From: Paraglomus occultum
Taxonomy: Eukaryota; Glomeromycota; Glomeromycetes; Paraglomerales; Paraglomeraceae
DNA length: 48,033 bases
Assembly (NCBI GenBank): GCA_910592205.1
Contig: CAJVPJ010000083.1
Coordinates: forward strand, 1 to 48,033
Direction: 5' to 3'
Positions 11,208 through 24,670 of the stretch are shown here, one piece after another. The first letter of the stretch is position 1. Every line of letters starts with the position of its first letter. The translations under genes were made by a program, and so were the position numbers. The notes under the pieces were generated by a model. The model did not search any database and had not been told where the DNA came from. It saw only the letters and a list, made by a program, of their open reading frames with translations.

Positions 11208-12127
11208 TCATAACTGACTTTTTTGGCAAACTTTCCAGTCCTCTTCGAATGATTGATCACTCCACCTTACAGATCTAGATTTTTTAATACGAAATCGGTC
11301 TTTGTTGACGAGGATGCTTTTGTCTTGCCTCTGTTTCTCGGATCGTTGCGTATGTTCCTTAATTATAGCCTGATTGAAACAAAATAATGATAAGAAACGC
11401 GAACGTTTTTACAACATACTTTTTTACAATGTATAATAGTGATTAGTCTCGTTATTAATAATGCTTTTCCGAGAATTTCCGCCAACTTACGTCTGCACTA
11501 ATGCCAAGAAACGTCACAATATCCAAGTCATTATCTCGCCATTCAATGAGATAATTGAGGAATGATTCTAATTCTTCTTTTCGTCGTCGAATGAACGGCT
11601 CTTCCGTATTACCCACTACAAATTTATTTAATTAGCGACCACTTTTGCTATGATTACATAAACAGTGATATTTAAATGAATTGAGGATATTCACCGTAAC
11701 GTTTTGGTGGAAGGCGAGGCAATCTCACCCATCCGTATCTATCAGCTAATGTATTGTATAATTGAACGAATGCCGAGTATCGTTTACATGATATCGCGCT
11801 ACAAAGTGGTCCATTCGGCGTTTGATACTTGAAAAAGAAGCGAAAAAATTAATACATACATTAGGTCTGTCGTATGTAGATCTTACAGTTAATGAGTACT
11901 TACAACTGTCGAGATTTGATATACAGTGTATGTATACCATCCACAAACTCCTTCTGTTTTAATATGCCAGTCGTCTATTGACACCTGGGGAGGGTTGGGT
12001 AAATGGATGGCATAAAACAGGTTTATATACATGTTGTCACTGTATCGGACATTTATACACATTTACATCGTCATACCTTTCTGATTAGACGCTTTATGGG
12101 CGGGGGAGCCACTATCGAGCGTTTCAT
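11208..12127 (-). CDS. PX-domain phosphoinositide-binding protein (SNX3-size)
   Basis: Five exons on the minus strand (12,127-12,077; 11,984-11,904; 11,827-11,695; 11,615-11,491; 11,369-11,208) join in phase to 183 residues. After MKRSIVAPPPIKRLIRK comes a PX domain: VSIDDWHIKTEG, the strand YTYTVYQISTVY, the phosphoinositide-contacting KRYSAFVQLYNTL (Arg-Tyr-Ser), the proline loop LPRLPPKRY, then EPFIRRRKEELESFLNYL and DNDLDIVTFLGI. A basic tail (RFRIKKSRSVRWSDQSFEED) ends the protein. The domain usually binds PI3P on endosomes. The length matches PX-only sorting nexins such as Snx3/Grd19 or Ypt35, but I cannot choose between these. No single frame covers the domain, so ORF-based calling would miss this gene. 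Confidence 0.8.
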
Positions 12128-13560
12128 CTCTAAGCAAATTTGGGTGGCGGAAAATAATCAGCAAAAAGTAACAACCGCAATACATGAAACGTTACTGATT
12201 GAAAAGCATTTGTACAAGAGTTAGTCGAAGAATTTACCGGTTGTCAAATCATATCTTGAGAAGCATAATGGATTCTCTCGCGATGAACTCATTGTCAGCA
12301 TATCACTGGTGCGCCGCTTGTCCTCGTTTTTTGTGAACAGTTGGATTTTTTAAACATGAACACTGTTATATTACGCTGTATTGGTCGAGAGGAAAAGTGC
12401 TATCGATACACATTGGATGATTACGTTCTTTATATCTTTAGCGATTTACAACGATAGATTAAATCGCGCATTTTAGATAATAGCCACACGATATTAATAT
12501 ATATATTTAAGCTACTTTGAGGTTTCATGTGACCATTCAGGAATATTAGATGTTGACAGAATGTTTTCCCGACACACTTGCACACCATTCCAAATTAGTT
12601 TATTTGTCTTACGATAGTTGAAAAATGTCGGAAAAAGTATCTTATTTCTTGGTCATAATGTTGATCCCGATGCGAGCCCTAAACTTAAAATAGTATATAT
12701 ATATCCATAAAGGCGTTTTTAGTCTTTACATAATAAGGGCTAGTTTCTATCACATAAGCAAATAATAACTAATAATCACAGCCAAGGAGGGTTCAAGAGA
12801 ACTCTAGCGATAAAACTGTCGTCTGGCATTTGCGGGCATTTGCGGTTCTCTTACAAAGGATGAATCTGTTAAATGAACAATCTTTCCCAGCAATTTTGAG
12901 CACGATTGTTGTACACCGTGGTTGTTTCTTTGTTATGCCTATTTCTTTTCTTTACAAAGCCGATTTTAATTGCTGTATTCTGAGATGACGTCAGACAACA
13001 TAAAAGAGTTACTAGAGCGTACAATTCAGAAATGGCAATTGAAAATCGTGCACCCACGGACATCAACAAAGCTGCAAAAACCCTAAACTACAGACATGTT
13101 ACTATGCGATAAAACTAAGCGATCTCGGCCTTTTAACTATATTTGTTATATTATAACTGTATTATTGAGCCAGGTCAGCCAGTCGCCAAAACACGTTTCT
13201 ACCATTCTCTGACTATAATAATACATGATGCGATAACTTGTGTAAATCAATGTGATTGTAGGTGAACGAACTAAAATTAATTTTAAAAGACATTAATATT
13301 AATGACCGAAATATTCTTTGTCGTATGTAGATTATATTAGTAACTAACCAAAGTCGTATGATCTCAATTTGACTAAAATTCCAAGTTTAAAATGAGAGTA
13401 CGATTCGGACCTTTCCCGAGAAACTCATTTGTCAAGTGCACTAATGATGGTGGCAATCGTAGTCACAATCGTATGTGAACGCGATGGCCTAAATCATAAC
13501 GTTCTTCTCATCATCGTTTCGTTACGAGTCTGTGGTGTAGTAAGATTCAGGAAGCTTTAA
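12128..13560. other. Gene-free upstream region
   Basis: This is the upstream flank of the PX gene. The only frames (for example 12,869-13,069, minus strand) are short and without domain features. Nothing else was recognised. Confidence 0.45.
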
Positions 13561-13852
13561 CCCAACGAGTGTAGCGTTATTAACATTTTGTATGGCCTCA
13601 TGTCGAACTCGCTAGGCGTCAAACGTAACATTGTCATAAATGGTATCAGAGTTACACGTCGCTCCCGTTACAGTGAATTATCCGGCAACAACAAGTCCGA
13701 ACGTTTAAAAGAAACATCCAATTACTCAACGTGAGCTCATACTCAGATGTTGGGGTGACAACGCATGTGGAGATTGTGTTATTTTGTCAATGTGCCAAGT
13801 GAGACGTAGAATGTCAAAGCTAGCCCGCAAAGTCTTTAAAAAGATTGACTGA
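13561..13852 (+). CDS. Possible small basic Cys-containing protein with a frame change
   Basis: Frame 1 is open from 13,561 with an ATG at 13,600 and encodes MSNSLGVKRNIVINGIRVTR, then RSRYSELSGNNKSERLKETS, to a TGA at 13,732. Frame 2 is open from 13,709 to a TGA at 13,850 and encodes TQRELILRCWGDNACGDCVI, then LSMCQVRRRMSKLARKVFKK. Both halves are basic and protein-like. A phase-correct splice exists (AC|GTGAGC..CAG|A), but it would remove only 16 nt, which is too short. A sequencing indel, a +1 shift or a decayed gene would explain it. No family was recognised. It is the only gene-like signal in this 8-kb desert. Confidence 0.3.
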
Positions 13853-16800
13853 TTAATGGCAAATAAAACGGCAAACGGTGAATCGTTATGTCACATCAAC
13901 CGTTATGTGTCTACATGAGACAATGAGATACCTCTTCTCCGTGCGCTAGAGATAATGATCAACTCTCTTCACTTGACACCATCGGTTTAGCCTTTCTGCT
14001 GGTCTACGGTAATTGGTGTTCGCCACGAAGTGTATAAGTAAAGCCACTACGCCACGAGTCGACGGAAAACATCTCTTTCACACGTCTTCTTGGTGAACAA
14101 TATCACGTCGCAAGTTAAACATACCCCTTCTTAGTAAGTAATATCCGTTCTCAATAAGCGAGATATATTCGTTCTGAGAGATTTGGGAATTGCATTTAGT
14201 ATTCTCTCGTTCGAATAAGCCCAGTTATAATCGCTAGCAACAATGCGTATATTAATGCCGATCGTCGATTTTCAGGGATATTAATATTATGCGGGGTTGA
14301 TCAATGAATTTCATTTCATCGGAACAAAGAAATGTAAACCCATTATTTGTTGACAGTGAACAATCAGCTCAGAACAAATGATGCATTACTCTCGGTGCCG
14401 CAATCTTTTGTTCATTTCGTTGGTCACAGGAAGAATTTCTTGTTGAGAATTTTTTAAATATTATATGGTGAAACTTAATAACATTATGGAAAAGTTGCTT
14501 ATTGACAGCGGAAAAAGTCGAGAGGTTTTTCTGCAGGCAAAAAATCTGTTTACACATGGTTGCGAGTTAGTACAAACTTATACTCGTAAAGTATGCATAA
14601 TATTTATAATGCAGAAAGAGAAGCAAAAGGAGCATTTGAGAATTCGATTAAAATGTTGTAGCTGCCGATTTTATTGTTATCTGTATGTTTATGGGTGGTT
14701 TAAGCTGTTTTATTTGTGCAGAATTTTATATCGCGTTTTATGCATGGATTTTATCTGTATCTTATAAATGTCTTATCCAGAGTGTTGTTTATTTAACGTA
14801 CTAGAAATTATTACGAAAACGAGGTTACTTCTAGTATAGAATAAAATACTTGACGCATTACATGGCTTAGGATTGTACCGTTCTCCTTCCTTGATCTTAT
14901 CATACATTTTGTTCGCTTTTCTTATTTGATATGTATTTAATAAAATTTTATTATGTATCAAAAAACCGTGTATCAGAATTATAAATCGAAGCTGGTTCCA
15001 GAAGCAATATCTTCGAAAGACTATTCCAGTATCTTTTGGTCCGAAAGAAGGCACGTGTTGCAACTTTATATCCTCAGCATGATTCTCTCACGCACATGCT
15101 CATACGACAAATACAACCGGGTTATGGTAATGTTCAAGATGTAAATTCTTTTCCTTAAGAGGTGAATATTAGTAATATCGTTATATGCATCGTTTGTGGG
15201 AAATCCAAAATAGGGCAGTACAGTCGCGGTGACATTATCTCTTCTTGGCAGGTAAAAAATTGATTGATCAACTTTCTCTTAAAATTCTCCAGTTTCTTTA
15301 TGGATTTGATTCTAACCCACTGCTTTTATGTGTCGTACACGGGTCTGATGAGTGGGTCACGGAACACTCTCAGACATCTCTTTTTCTTCTTTTACACAAC
15401 TTGTCAGATCGGATTAGTACAGAGACTTGGTAACAGCTACAACGTAAATAACTAAGTGATATTTGCCCTATTACCTGCTCGACGTTTTATAATCAATAGT
15501 TATACCTGAATGAGATTATGTAACCAGAGATGCTACAAAAAAATTATTTGCTTGATCATTGATACGAAACGCTGTCTGAGTTAATTCCATGATTAAAAGC
15601 TTTGGAAGTGGCGCAATGGACCGTTAAACCTGAATATTGACATATGCAATTAAACGTATCAGTCACCAACAAATTATTTCAGTTAGCTGAAAATAATCCA
15701 TGACCAATTTAAATAGATCATTTTTGGACGGAACACCATTAGAAATCGAATAAGACTTATCAATGAATACGCTTCTTGTAAACACTATGCCACTACTTTA
15801 GTGTGCGCACATGTCCAAAAACTCGACTGTGATAAGACGAGACGGAAGTAGAATGCTAAACTATATTTAATACAATTATGTTATAATTCTGATCTGAAAT
15901 ATTAATATGTCAGGACAGACATAAAGTTTTCTCTATATGTTTAATGGTTTTACAAGACAAGAATTTCCATGTTTGTTCAAAAAGTGCCAACATATGACCC
16001 CGCTGAATAACTGTAGTGGATAATCTATGAGGGAGAACGTCTTTCCTTCCACCAAGTAGACGCATTTTAATTTATTATATTACTATAATGCTGTATGTAA
16101 AGCATGTCAGAAAAACTCGAGAGAGAATAACCGTCTGACCTTAGTTGCTTGGCCTGCGCTTATTGACATTCTTGGGCAGTTTTATCACAATAAGCATTTC
16201 ACAAATGACATTAATGCTTATTCTATGCCAATAACACTTACAATAAAGCGAGTATGAAATATATACGAACAAGGGGTTGTTTGATTTTGATGCTTCGAGA
16301 AACTTGTATTAATTTTCTAGTTAAAAAGTGGAGGTAGCTAGTCAATTTATGCTGTTATCAAGAAGAAGAGAATATAAATAAATCCTAAGCTATTTAGTGC
16401 TAGTTTCAGCATCAAGTTATTTTTGCGCTCATGTTTGGTAATTATTTATGCGTAATTTATACGAATCTTTTACCCTCCCTGTAAACACAAGGGGGGAAAG
16501 GTATTAAATCTATGCAATTAATCCATGCAATGCTAATAAACATTTACTTATTATTTGAACTCTCTCATTTAAAATATTGGTCTATTGTACTAATCAATAC
16601 TCAATCCATCAGATATACAGTAAACAGACAAAACAGCACGCGTAATTGCTTAACATCAGCAGGCGTTTGCACCATTTGAGGATACTCAAAGAGTTTTTCT
16701 AGTCAACAACATTTTAAATTGATATTAAAGTGAACAGTTAATATGTCAGTGAGTGATAAAATGTAGTAGTGTGATAAATCACGTAATAGAACGTATCCAG

Positions 16801-19800
16801 CGCAAAAGCGTCAAAAAAACGTCAAAGAAACGTAAGGTAAATTTATTGCGTAGGTGTGATGAGAACATACGAATTGTTTGCTTTTTTTTTGTTAATTATC
16901 AATTTACAAGTAAGAGAAACAAAAGGCATTTATCGAAATTATTTTACCAACATGATATAAAGTTGTAATTACGAATAGTTAAATCAAATAAAAGACTGTC
17001 AGTCGAAGGTTCAAAGATAGGTAACAGTTTAACCATTTTTTACTTACGTTGCTCCCCTTATTTAATTGTGCACGTGTCAACGTTATTACCTGTCGTAAAT
17101 TCACCGACTCTTCAATAAAATTCAGGATCGAATACGTATTCAGACTGTTGGGATCCTTCGTGGAAGTATAGTTATTCGGCAATCTCACAGCTTTTTACGG
17201 TCCAATATAGCGTATCGGCATCGTATGAGAAAATAATCTATTGAAGCAAGTTATATTACTTTTCAGACACCAAATGAAATCGGTTGCTCAACTTAAAGTG
17301 TGCAGGCTACGCATCTGACTTGTGCGTATCTCTGAACCATTATAAATTCTTGTTTTTGTAAATTAAATATCGGATGCAGCAAAAAGAAGATTAGCTTTAG
17401 TCGCCTGGCGTTCTCATTGCCATTAATCTTGACAAAAAGTCGATATCTGACACGATTGTGTTTGCAGATGGAACGCTATTGTCGAAATGTATTCACGCTC
17501 AAGTACTATTTTAGACGACTAACTGAATAAACTGATTACACGTTGCGAATTACCTTTGATGTCAGATGTTTATTTTGTCCAAGTGGAATGCTTAACAACA
17601 GTTAATGTAAGTCCAAAAGCACGTGCGTAATACGTAAACACTTTCACGAAAAAATTCCATCTGATAGAAGGTTGAGAATTTCTTATATTATGGTTTAGAA
17701 TTGTGAATTCTAAAATAATCGGGAAAAAAAACTCTCACAACACTAAAAGTAAATAAGTCTTGTTATAGACTTAGTTTTATACGAAAAAACAGCAACAATT
17801 GATGTGTTTTGATATTACTGCCTTAAAAATAATGCAGTCAATTTTCTATGCAGCCAAGTTAAAAACGAAGTAATTGTTAGAAGACGTCTAATAGCAATCT
17901 CATAGCTCCCACATTGCTCCTGAAACTTTAATAAAAATTTGCTACATTTACTGTTCAACAAATATTTTTACTCCTAATTCAGACAAATTGATACACAATT
18001 ATATAGCTAAGAAGGTTATGTCTTAAAGCTTAGGGAACCAACCAGAGAAAACGATGATTCAAGTCAAATGTAGCATTATAATTAATTTAACTATCTTGGT
18101 AACATTGGAAGACGAAGCAATAAGATGCTTCCATTACTCAGCCACAACGTACTTCTATTGCATATACCAAAAATGGATAATATGTATGATAAAAATTTAC
18201 TCAACATAAACCTTATGAAACATCAACGACCACAGGTTATGGGGAGTGGTGTTGGTGGTCAGCTAACATTTTAATGGACAGCAAAAGACTTGGATGCATA
18301 ACAGAACAGAACAGCATACGCGAAGTGTAATAAATTAAAATATATACAGTATAACATGTATGTGCAAATAAAGAAAAAGTAATGATAGATAACAACGTTA
18401 CATTAAAGGGGGTTTTGGCCTTGTGAACCTTCTTCGATTCAGTATGCTGTATAATAATGCAAAAACATGCTGTCAGGACCACCAGAAATGGCAATCCGTA
18501 CACATTTCGAATTTGTACTCAGAAGTATTGTAATGTTATCTTCAGCATCGCTTATTGTGGTATCCATCTATAGCAGCAACGTCCGCCAACAATACCAAAC
18601 ATTAACCTGTTTATTGTATCACTTGTTATATATGTGTCCATTGTGAATGATGCTTGATAGTGGTCTTGTTTCAAGCATGCTTGTGCCATATTTGTAGCAC
18701 AACAGGAAACCCGCGTGTATAACTACGCGCTCTATAAAGCAAACATTTGACAGGTCAATCAACAAAACGGTTTCATTATATGCAATCGATTACAACAGAT
18801 CAACCGACTATCGATAATAACAGTCTTTCGAACTTGATCAGCAATCGACATGATACAAACATTAATGTTTATCGCTGTCAGAAATGCTGTCATTTTCTAA
18901 AGCAAAACCGTTTATAACGATTATATTTCACGTGTATCAATCAATTAATGGTTGTGTATAAGAGCGATAAACATGCACATATGCTTTCTTGATATGACTA
19001 TTGATTTGTAATCAGACCAAATATATCGACACGATAATGGTTTGTGTTGCACTACTAGTCAGGTGAGTCAACGCGATGTTTGATTTCATATGACGGTAGA
19101 TCATCTGATGCAAGTTGGTTAGCATTCTATTCTTATTCTATATTCTACATTTTAATTTGGGTTGAGCCAGCTTCTCGACCTACCCCCCTTTTTTTCCCTC
19201 TGTCGATCGATTTGTTTGTAGTAATGTCAATAGTTATTTGTTTACAACTTGTATTCAGGGAACTAATGCATTTAATGTGGCATAAACGTTATGCCTAATT
19301 CTTGTTGATATAAAAATGCAAAGAGTACATTTTCCGTCATGCTGACATCTTTATCATGTCGATAAACATGCATTTTGTACGCTGCATTCATTTAACCGTT
19401 CCCCTTTTGCTGTGCAGTCTTTTTGTTTGCTTTATAAGAGTAACATCGTACATGAAGAAGGGTTGTTCGTGATTGGTCAACCAATGAGACCATCAATGGA
19501 AATCAATAAATTGCTTAAATTGTGATGATTTGCTTTACAAAAATTTAAGCATTGTTCGTGCTATTACTATTACTAATTGTTGTTTATGGGTTTTTAAGGT
19601 GATCAACTACTCGGGCCGATCGTCCCCCATTTCGGAGAATTGGCTTCCGGGATTATCGTTTAACATTAAAGTTGATTTGCAGTTGTTTATTTTTATGGCG
19701 CAAACCAATCGATTATCATCCGTAATTGTTGAACTAAACGTGCATAGGAGTGCATGGAATATATCTCAAGGGGCAACTCTTTTCTGATAGGCTACTCACA

Positions 19801-20420
19801 TTACATTGTCAGACGGCATTATTTCGAAAATGTAATGTTTGCACATATTTGTCTAATATGGCTTGCTGCGTACGGTCTGTTATAACCAATTTCATGAGGC
19901 ATGCCCAGTCCATGTGGTGCATTGTATGACCACATCCCCTTAACTCGGGGGAGAGACTTTACATGGTTTAATTAGTTGATAATGAAGAAACAAAGAAGTT
20001 TAACATATAAAAGCGCGTAGGCTTGCTATCTTTTACCTTACCATCAAAAGTAAACTTATTATCTTGACGAGGTGATTGGTTATAAACAGGTATCTTAATT
20101 ATTATGTGACTTTTTATTATGATTGTCGAATATTGGCTTGTATACATGTCATGCAAATTACACGTGATCGTAGTCAGTGTTGACTAGTGATTATGATCAT
20201 TTAATTAATAAATACTAATACCAATAGTTAATGGTGTCACTTTCTGTAACTATGGAAATGTGGCTAAATTTAGTCGTACTTATATTATGTGATGGCAATT
20301 AATCTGTCGCACAATTTTCGCAACTCCCCAGTTGAACCCTCTGCCCGCGCAAAACTGCAAGAATACTAAACCTCCAACACCACACTCTTTTGCTATATAT
20401 CTAACAACTTGTACGTAACC
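13853..20420. other. Long gene-poor region
   Basis: No complete gene was found. Weak exon-like pieces are noted only. 14,953-15,122 (+) reads MYQKTVYQNYKSKLVPEAIS and ends at a GTAATG donor. 15,264-15,432 (+) is hydrophobic (FFMDLILTHCFYVSYTGLMS). 17,188-17,050 (-) reads LPNNYTSTKDPNSLNTYSIL and ends before GTAAGT. 18,567-18,439 (-) contains ISGGPDSM. None can be joined into a gene. The last few hundred bases form the promoter of the transcription factor at 20,421. No tRNA or rRNA was recognised. Confidence 0.4.
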
Positions 20421-23400
20421 ATGTCTAATGAGCGAGAGAAGCGAGCAAGACTTAGGTATCGTATCACCCGACTACCCATTCTATTTAATTCCATTAAAAT
20501 TACTCTTACTACTACTGTTTTCTCTACTGTAGCCATGCCTGTGATCGTTGCAGAAAAAGACACGTCAAGTGTGACGGAGATTATCCCGTTTGTGGAAATT
20601 GCAAGGCTGCTAGCGGAGAATGCAGCTACAGCCATCCCGGAAGCAAGAGAGGTTATGCAGAGACGATAGACGATAGACTGAGCAAGGTATATGCGCATAT
20701 ACGTGAACGTCATAACGTGCAAGAATTCCGTGTGTTTACGATCTGTTGGCACTTTATAACGCTTTTATCTTTCTTGTTGGTAGATTGAAAAAGTACTTAC
20801 ACGATTTTTAGAAGGCGTAGACGGTCAAGAGCACCCCCAGCCTGAAATAAATAATAACTTGATGAAAGATACGCCAGCAGCGTCTACTTTTCACATGGTT
20901 ATCCATCCAGACAGCAATGAGAACTTAAAGTCCATTCTAGAGCAAATGTCTGCTTTAGACATTGGGCAGGATTTGTTGACAAAGACGGGACAGCTCCAAC
21001 AATCACCGGCACAATCACCACCATCGCAATCTCAACGTCAATCACAATCACAGCAACCACAAAAACAACCGCAACCGCAATCGCAAATACAGACACAAGA
21101 GCCTGCTCTGCCTCCAATGAATACAATCAGAGGATCAAAAGTCTTGCCACCAAAGGACTTGGCAGATACTTTAATTCAGGCATATTTAAAAAATGGTTAT
21201 ACTTTTCTTATGCCCATAATACATAAACCGACGTTTCTTAAACAGCTCAAGGACAAAAACAATCAACCCTCTTTACTTTTGCTAAATGCTATATTCGCTG
21301 CGGGCAGTCTTTTATGTGACGATCCACGTACGCGGTCTGACGAGAACGATCCTAATACAGCGGGTGACATATTCTATCTTCGAGCTCAAGGTATGATGGG
21401 TTCAATGATAGGGCGGTTATCATTTGACGACTGCAGTCGTGTCCGCCGAACTATTTCCAACACGCTATCGTTCAACTGTTCTATTGCTTTATTGCTTATT
21501 TACCTCCATTCGCGCTAATTCTATCGCTTCACAAATTTTATAGAGTTGTTTGACGATTTTATGGATGCACCCCGATTATCGACAATTCAGGTATTTAGTG
21601 CTGGCGACCCGTTACTTGATGATGCAATATGAAACTGATTTTTGGTTTGTGGGCACGACTTTTTTCCAAATAGGCTATTCTTATTCTTGCACATTTTATT
21701 ATAAAATCGGTAAGTAAATTCTCATCGATGCAGTTAATTCATTGCGATCACAAGCATTAATAACAACAATCGTCAATTACCAAATATTCTGCGTAAACAT
21801 TCACTCTGTCCATTACCGCTACCCCCATCATTTTGCTGATATGCTATTTTACTACATAGGAACGTAATTCAACTCGTTTGTGGATGTACGTTGGAGTGGC
21901 AATGACTATGGCAGTCGACCTTGGGCTATATAAAGATTCTCACGATTTACCCATAAATAGAGTGGAGAAAGCGATGCGCAACCGATTATTCTGGGCAACG
22001 TTTAATTGCGAAGTTATCTCATACGCATGCTTTAGGTATTTTCTTGAATTTGTGTGCTTCTCTATGTCCCTCACTTTTTTTCATAAAATTATTTAAACAT
22101 CTCAACACGTTCTCTCTAAAATAGAAAAGCTCTCCCTATACGCGATTGTGATCTTCGATTACCATACGAAATAGAGGAAGACGGGGACGATGCGGCCGAG
22201 ATAGTTAATTTTATGCACCTTACCAAATTAATGAAAATATTTGCAAACGTATTGCAGTCACGTCCGTATGTCTCCCAAACACTTAATATACGCAATACTC
22301 TCCCAGCACTGGATGCTACATTGAATTCATGGCTTGCGAGATTGCCTGCTCAATTACGATGCGACCATTTATCCGTGGTGGAAGATCCTGAACCGAAGAG
22401 CATTAGCACATACGTTACTTCCCTTCATCAAATTTACTACACCGCTCTCATACACGCACACAGACCATACATTGGATCAGACAAATACCCAAACATCGAG
22501 TCGAAAAGTATATGTAGCGAAGCGGCTATGAAAATCACTCGATTAGGCAGCTGCTTGCCCATGACAGAGAGAGGTACTTATTTTACGTATAGTCATAGCG
22601 CATGGGCTCTTATGACAGCATCAATGGTCCATATGGCAGATATGGCAGATCCAGAAACGTATACCCGTGGAGATATATATACGCAATTGACATTCAATCG
22701 TCTAAGGGACATAAGTAATAACGCACGTTTAACTGGTGGGAACTGTGGTTTAGATGGGACAATAAAGGTATTAGAACAATTATATGATGATGCCCTGAAA
22801 TCTCTAGGAAAACACGAGACGTCGAGTGAAGCGGACGAGAGCAGGAGCACGATTAGTACAAACAGTTCGAACAACTCGAGTGGTAGTGACAGTAATCCTA
22901 ATTATGATTCTAGTGGTAGATACGACAACACGAAAACAATTCCAACGCCTCCTCAAACCGCGTTGGACTCTAGAGATGCTGATATGAATGCTCTCAAGAC
23001 CGAGAACATGATAGATGCTAATAGCAATGCAAATATATCGAGCTCAAATTCAACTTCGCCTATAATAACGGTTACGAAAACCGACACCACATCTATTGCG
23101 CCAGATGCAAATACGTCACAAGGACAAACTCAAGGACAGAAAAGAGAGCAGATTAGAAGGCAACCGGTGCGACAACTAAATCAGCAACAAAATCAACGAC
23201 CACACCGTGCTACAACGCCAGAAGAGCCACAATCACAGTCACAAGCACAATCACAGTCACAGGCACAATTACAATCCCAAGTACAAGCACGAGCACGAGC
23301 TCAAGCCCAAGCCCAAGCTCAGGCCCAAGCCCAACCGCATCCTTCTTATTCATATTCGTCTCGTCTGTCTCATCAACCACATAATGTTTCGCAGGCACAA

Positions 23401-24240
23401 CCTCAATCAAGAAGACAAGAAAATTATGCTCAATATTTATCAATAGGCCCTACTGATTTAAAGACTAATCCAACTCCGGAACCGTCTCCTAATTTCCCAC
23501 AACATCCCCAATATCGTGAATACTCTCAGTCCCAAGTATCAAATGCTGACATTGCAGGTCATCTCGTGAATCTTCCAATGAGTCCGCTGGTGCTCAATGA
23601 CATGGCGCCGATGTCTGAAGCTCCAATTGTTCCGTCTTCGCAGAACTTTATCACTAGTAACAATGGAATGGAATATGCTACTCAGAGAAATGATCCATAT
23701 TGGGAAGTAAATTGGAGTATGGAAGACGATCACAATGATCATACCCAGGCATCTAACACAGTTCAGCATGAAATAAATTATCCATACAATGGTCATCATC
23801 AGACATCTCCGCCTATATCTTCGACTCCAGGAGCTACCAGTACATTAGCGGCAATGGCCACGGTGGCTAATCATTCACAAATCCATCCTGGCCAGGCATC
23901 ACATTCCTTCTTGATCTCTGACGCTGCGGGGGGACCAATGTTACTGAGCAATGCTAACATCGTGCTAAATATAGATGGACACGATATGTCACATGTAATG
24001 GGAAATTCACCAGAAAATGCGAATCGAAGGACAAATAATCAAAGTGGCGAAAGAAATCCGAATGGGAGAGGATTCGTAAATGGACATAATGGAGGGATAG
24101 ATAATTTTTCGAGCGCAATGTCGAATGTACAAATACAGCATGCACAGCCGAATGCTCTACAATATCACCAAATACATGGTGTTGTTACACAAAGTGAAAT
24201 CGAGACAAATGAGCAGCGATGGTTTGTTTATAAACAATAA
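20421..24240 (+). CDS. Zn(II)2Cys6 fungal-specific transcription factor
   Basis: Seven exons (20,421-20,455; 20,533-20,686; 20,784-21,390; 21,544-21,590; 21,674-21,709; 21,860-22,035; 22,125-24,240) join in phase to 1,056 residues. Cys15 to Cys42 form the binuclear zinc cluster, ACDRCRKRHVKCDGDYPVC then GNCKAASGEC (C-x2-C-x6-C-x6-C-x2-C-x6-C). A short linker and dimerisation helix (DDRLSKIEKVLTRFLEG) follow, then a Gln/Pro tract at about 130-160. A fungal transcription-factor homology domain spans about 190-520, with STRLWMYVGVAMTMAVDLGL and RLFWATFNCEVIS as landmarks. From about 560 the protein is low-complexity (Asn/Ser/Gln) with a QAQ/QSQ-type repeat at about 700-780, probably an activation region. 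It resembles XlnR-type regulators in layout, but the target genes cannot be read from sequence. Nuclear location is inferred. Confidence 0.9.
23226..23335 (+). repeat. Coding Gln/Ser/Ala microsatellite-like tract
   Basis: Inside the last exon of the transcription factor, codons alternate CAA/CAG with TCA or GCA/GCC, giving (Q-S/A)n runs such as SQSQAQSQSQAQLQSQVQ and then ARAQAQAQAQAQAQ. The underlying units are 6 bp (CAAGCC, CAATCA). Length variation by slippage would keep frame. Confidence 0.7.
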
Positions 24241-24670
24241 CATATATAAATAGAGCGTATGTGTGTCTTTATTGGTATGATTATCATAGTAATTTAACCG
24301 TATTTTTTTAGCAGTGAATTCCAATATGAGAATCCTGTACTAGTATATCGATAATTCTTGATACGTTCATGTATTTATGTATAAATTGCTCGTATATATT
24401 CAACTTGTTCTCTTAATGTTTGTATATTTTGGTTCTTTGGTATTCTATATTCATGTTAATAACCAGTCAAAAATTGGGGAGGGATCAATGGACTTTATTG
24501 ATTTTGGGCGTGGAATTAACATCTGTATAAAATACGCAGCGTTGAATTTTTAATTAAAAACATATATAAAATATAAACCAATACTGCAATATTGGATAAA
24601 TAAACCCTTACATACTCTGAAACGTAACGTGGCCCGTACAACAATTAATTGCCTTTTTTCCCCTTGTTTT

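Noticed and set aside
16753-16968. Lys/Arg-rich 71-codon frame that could look like a small basic nuclear protein
   Set aside because: It has no ATG near its start, contains T-run-derived Phe stretches, and has no family resemblance or supporting exons.
20899-21126. Minus-strand Val/Ala-rich 75-codon frame
   Set aside because: It is the antisense of the Gln/Pro tract of the transcription factor.
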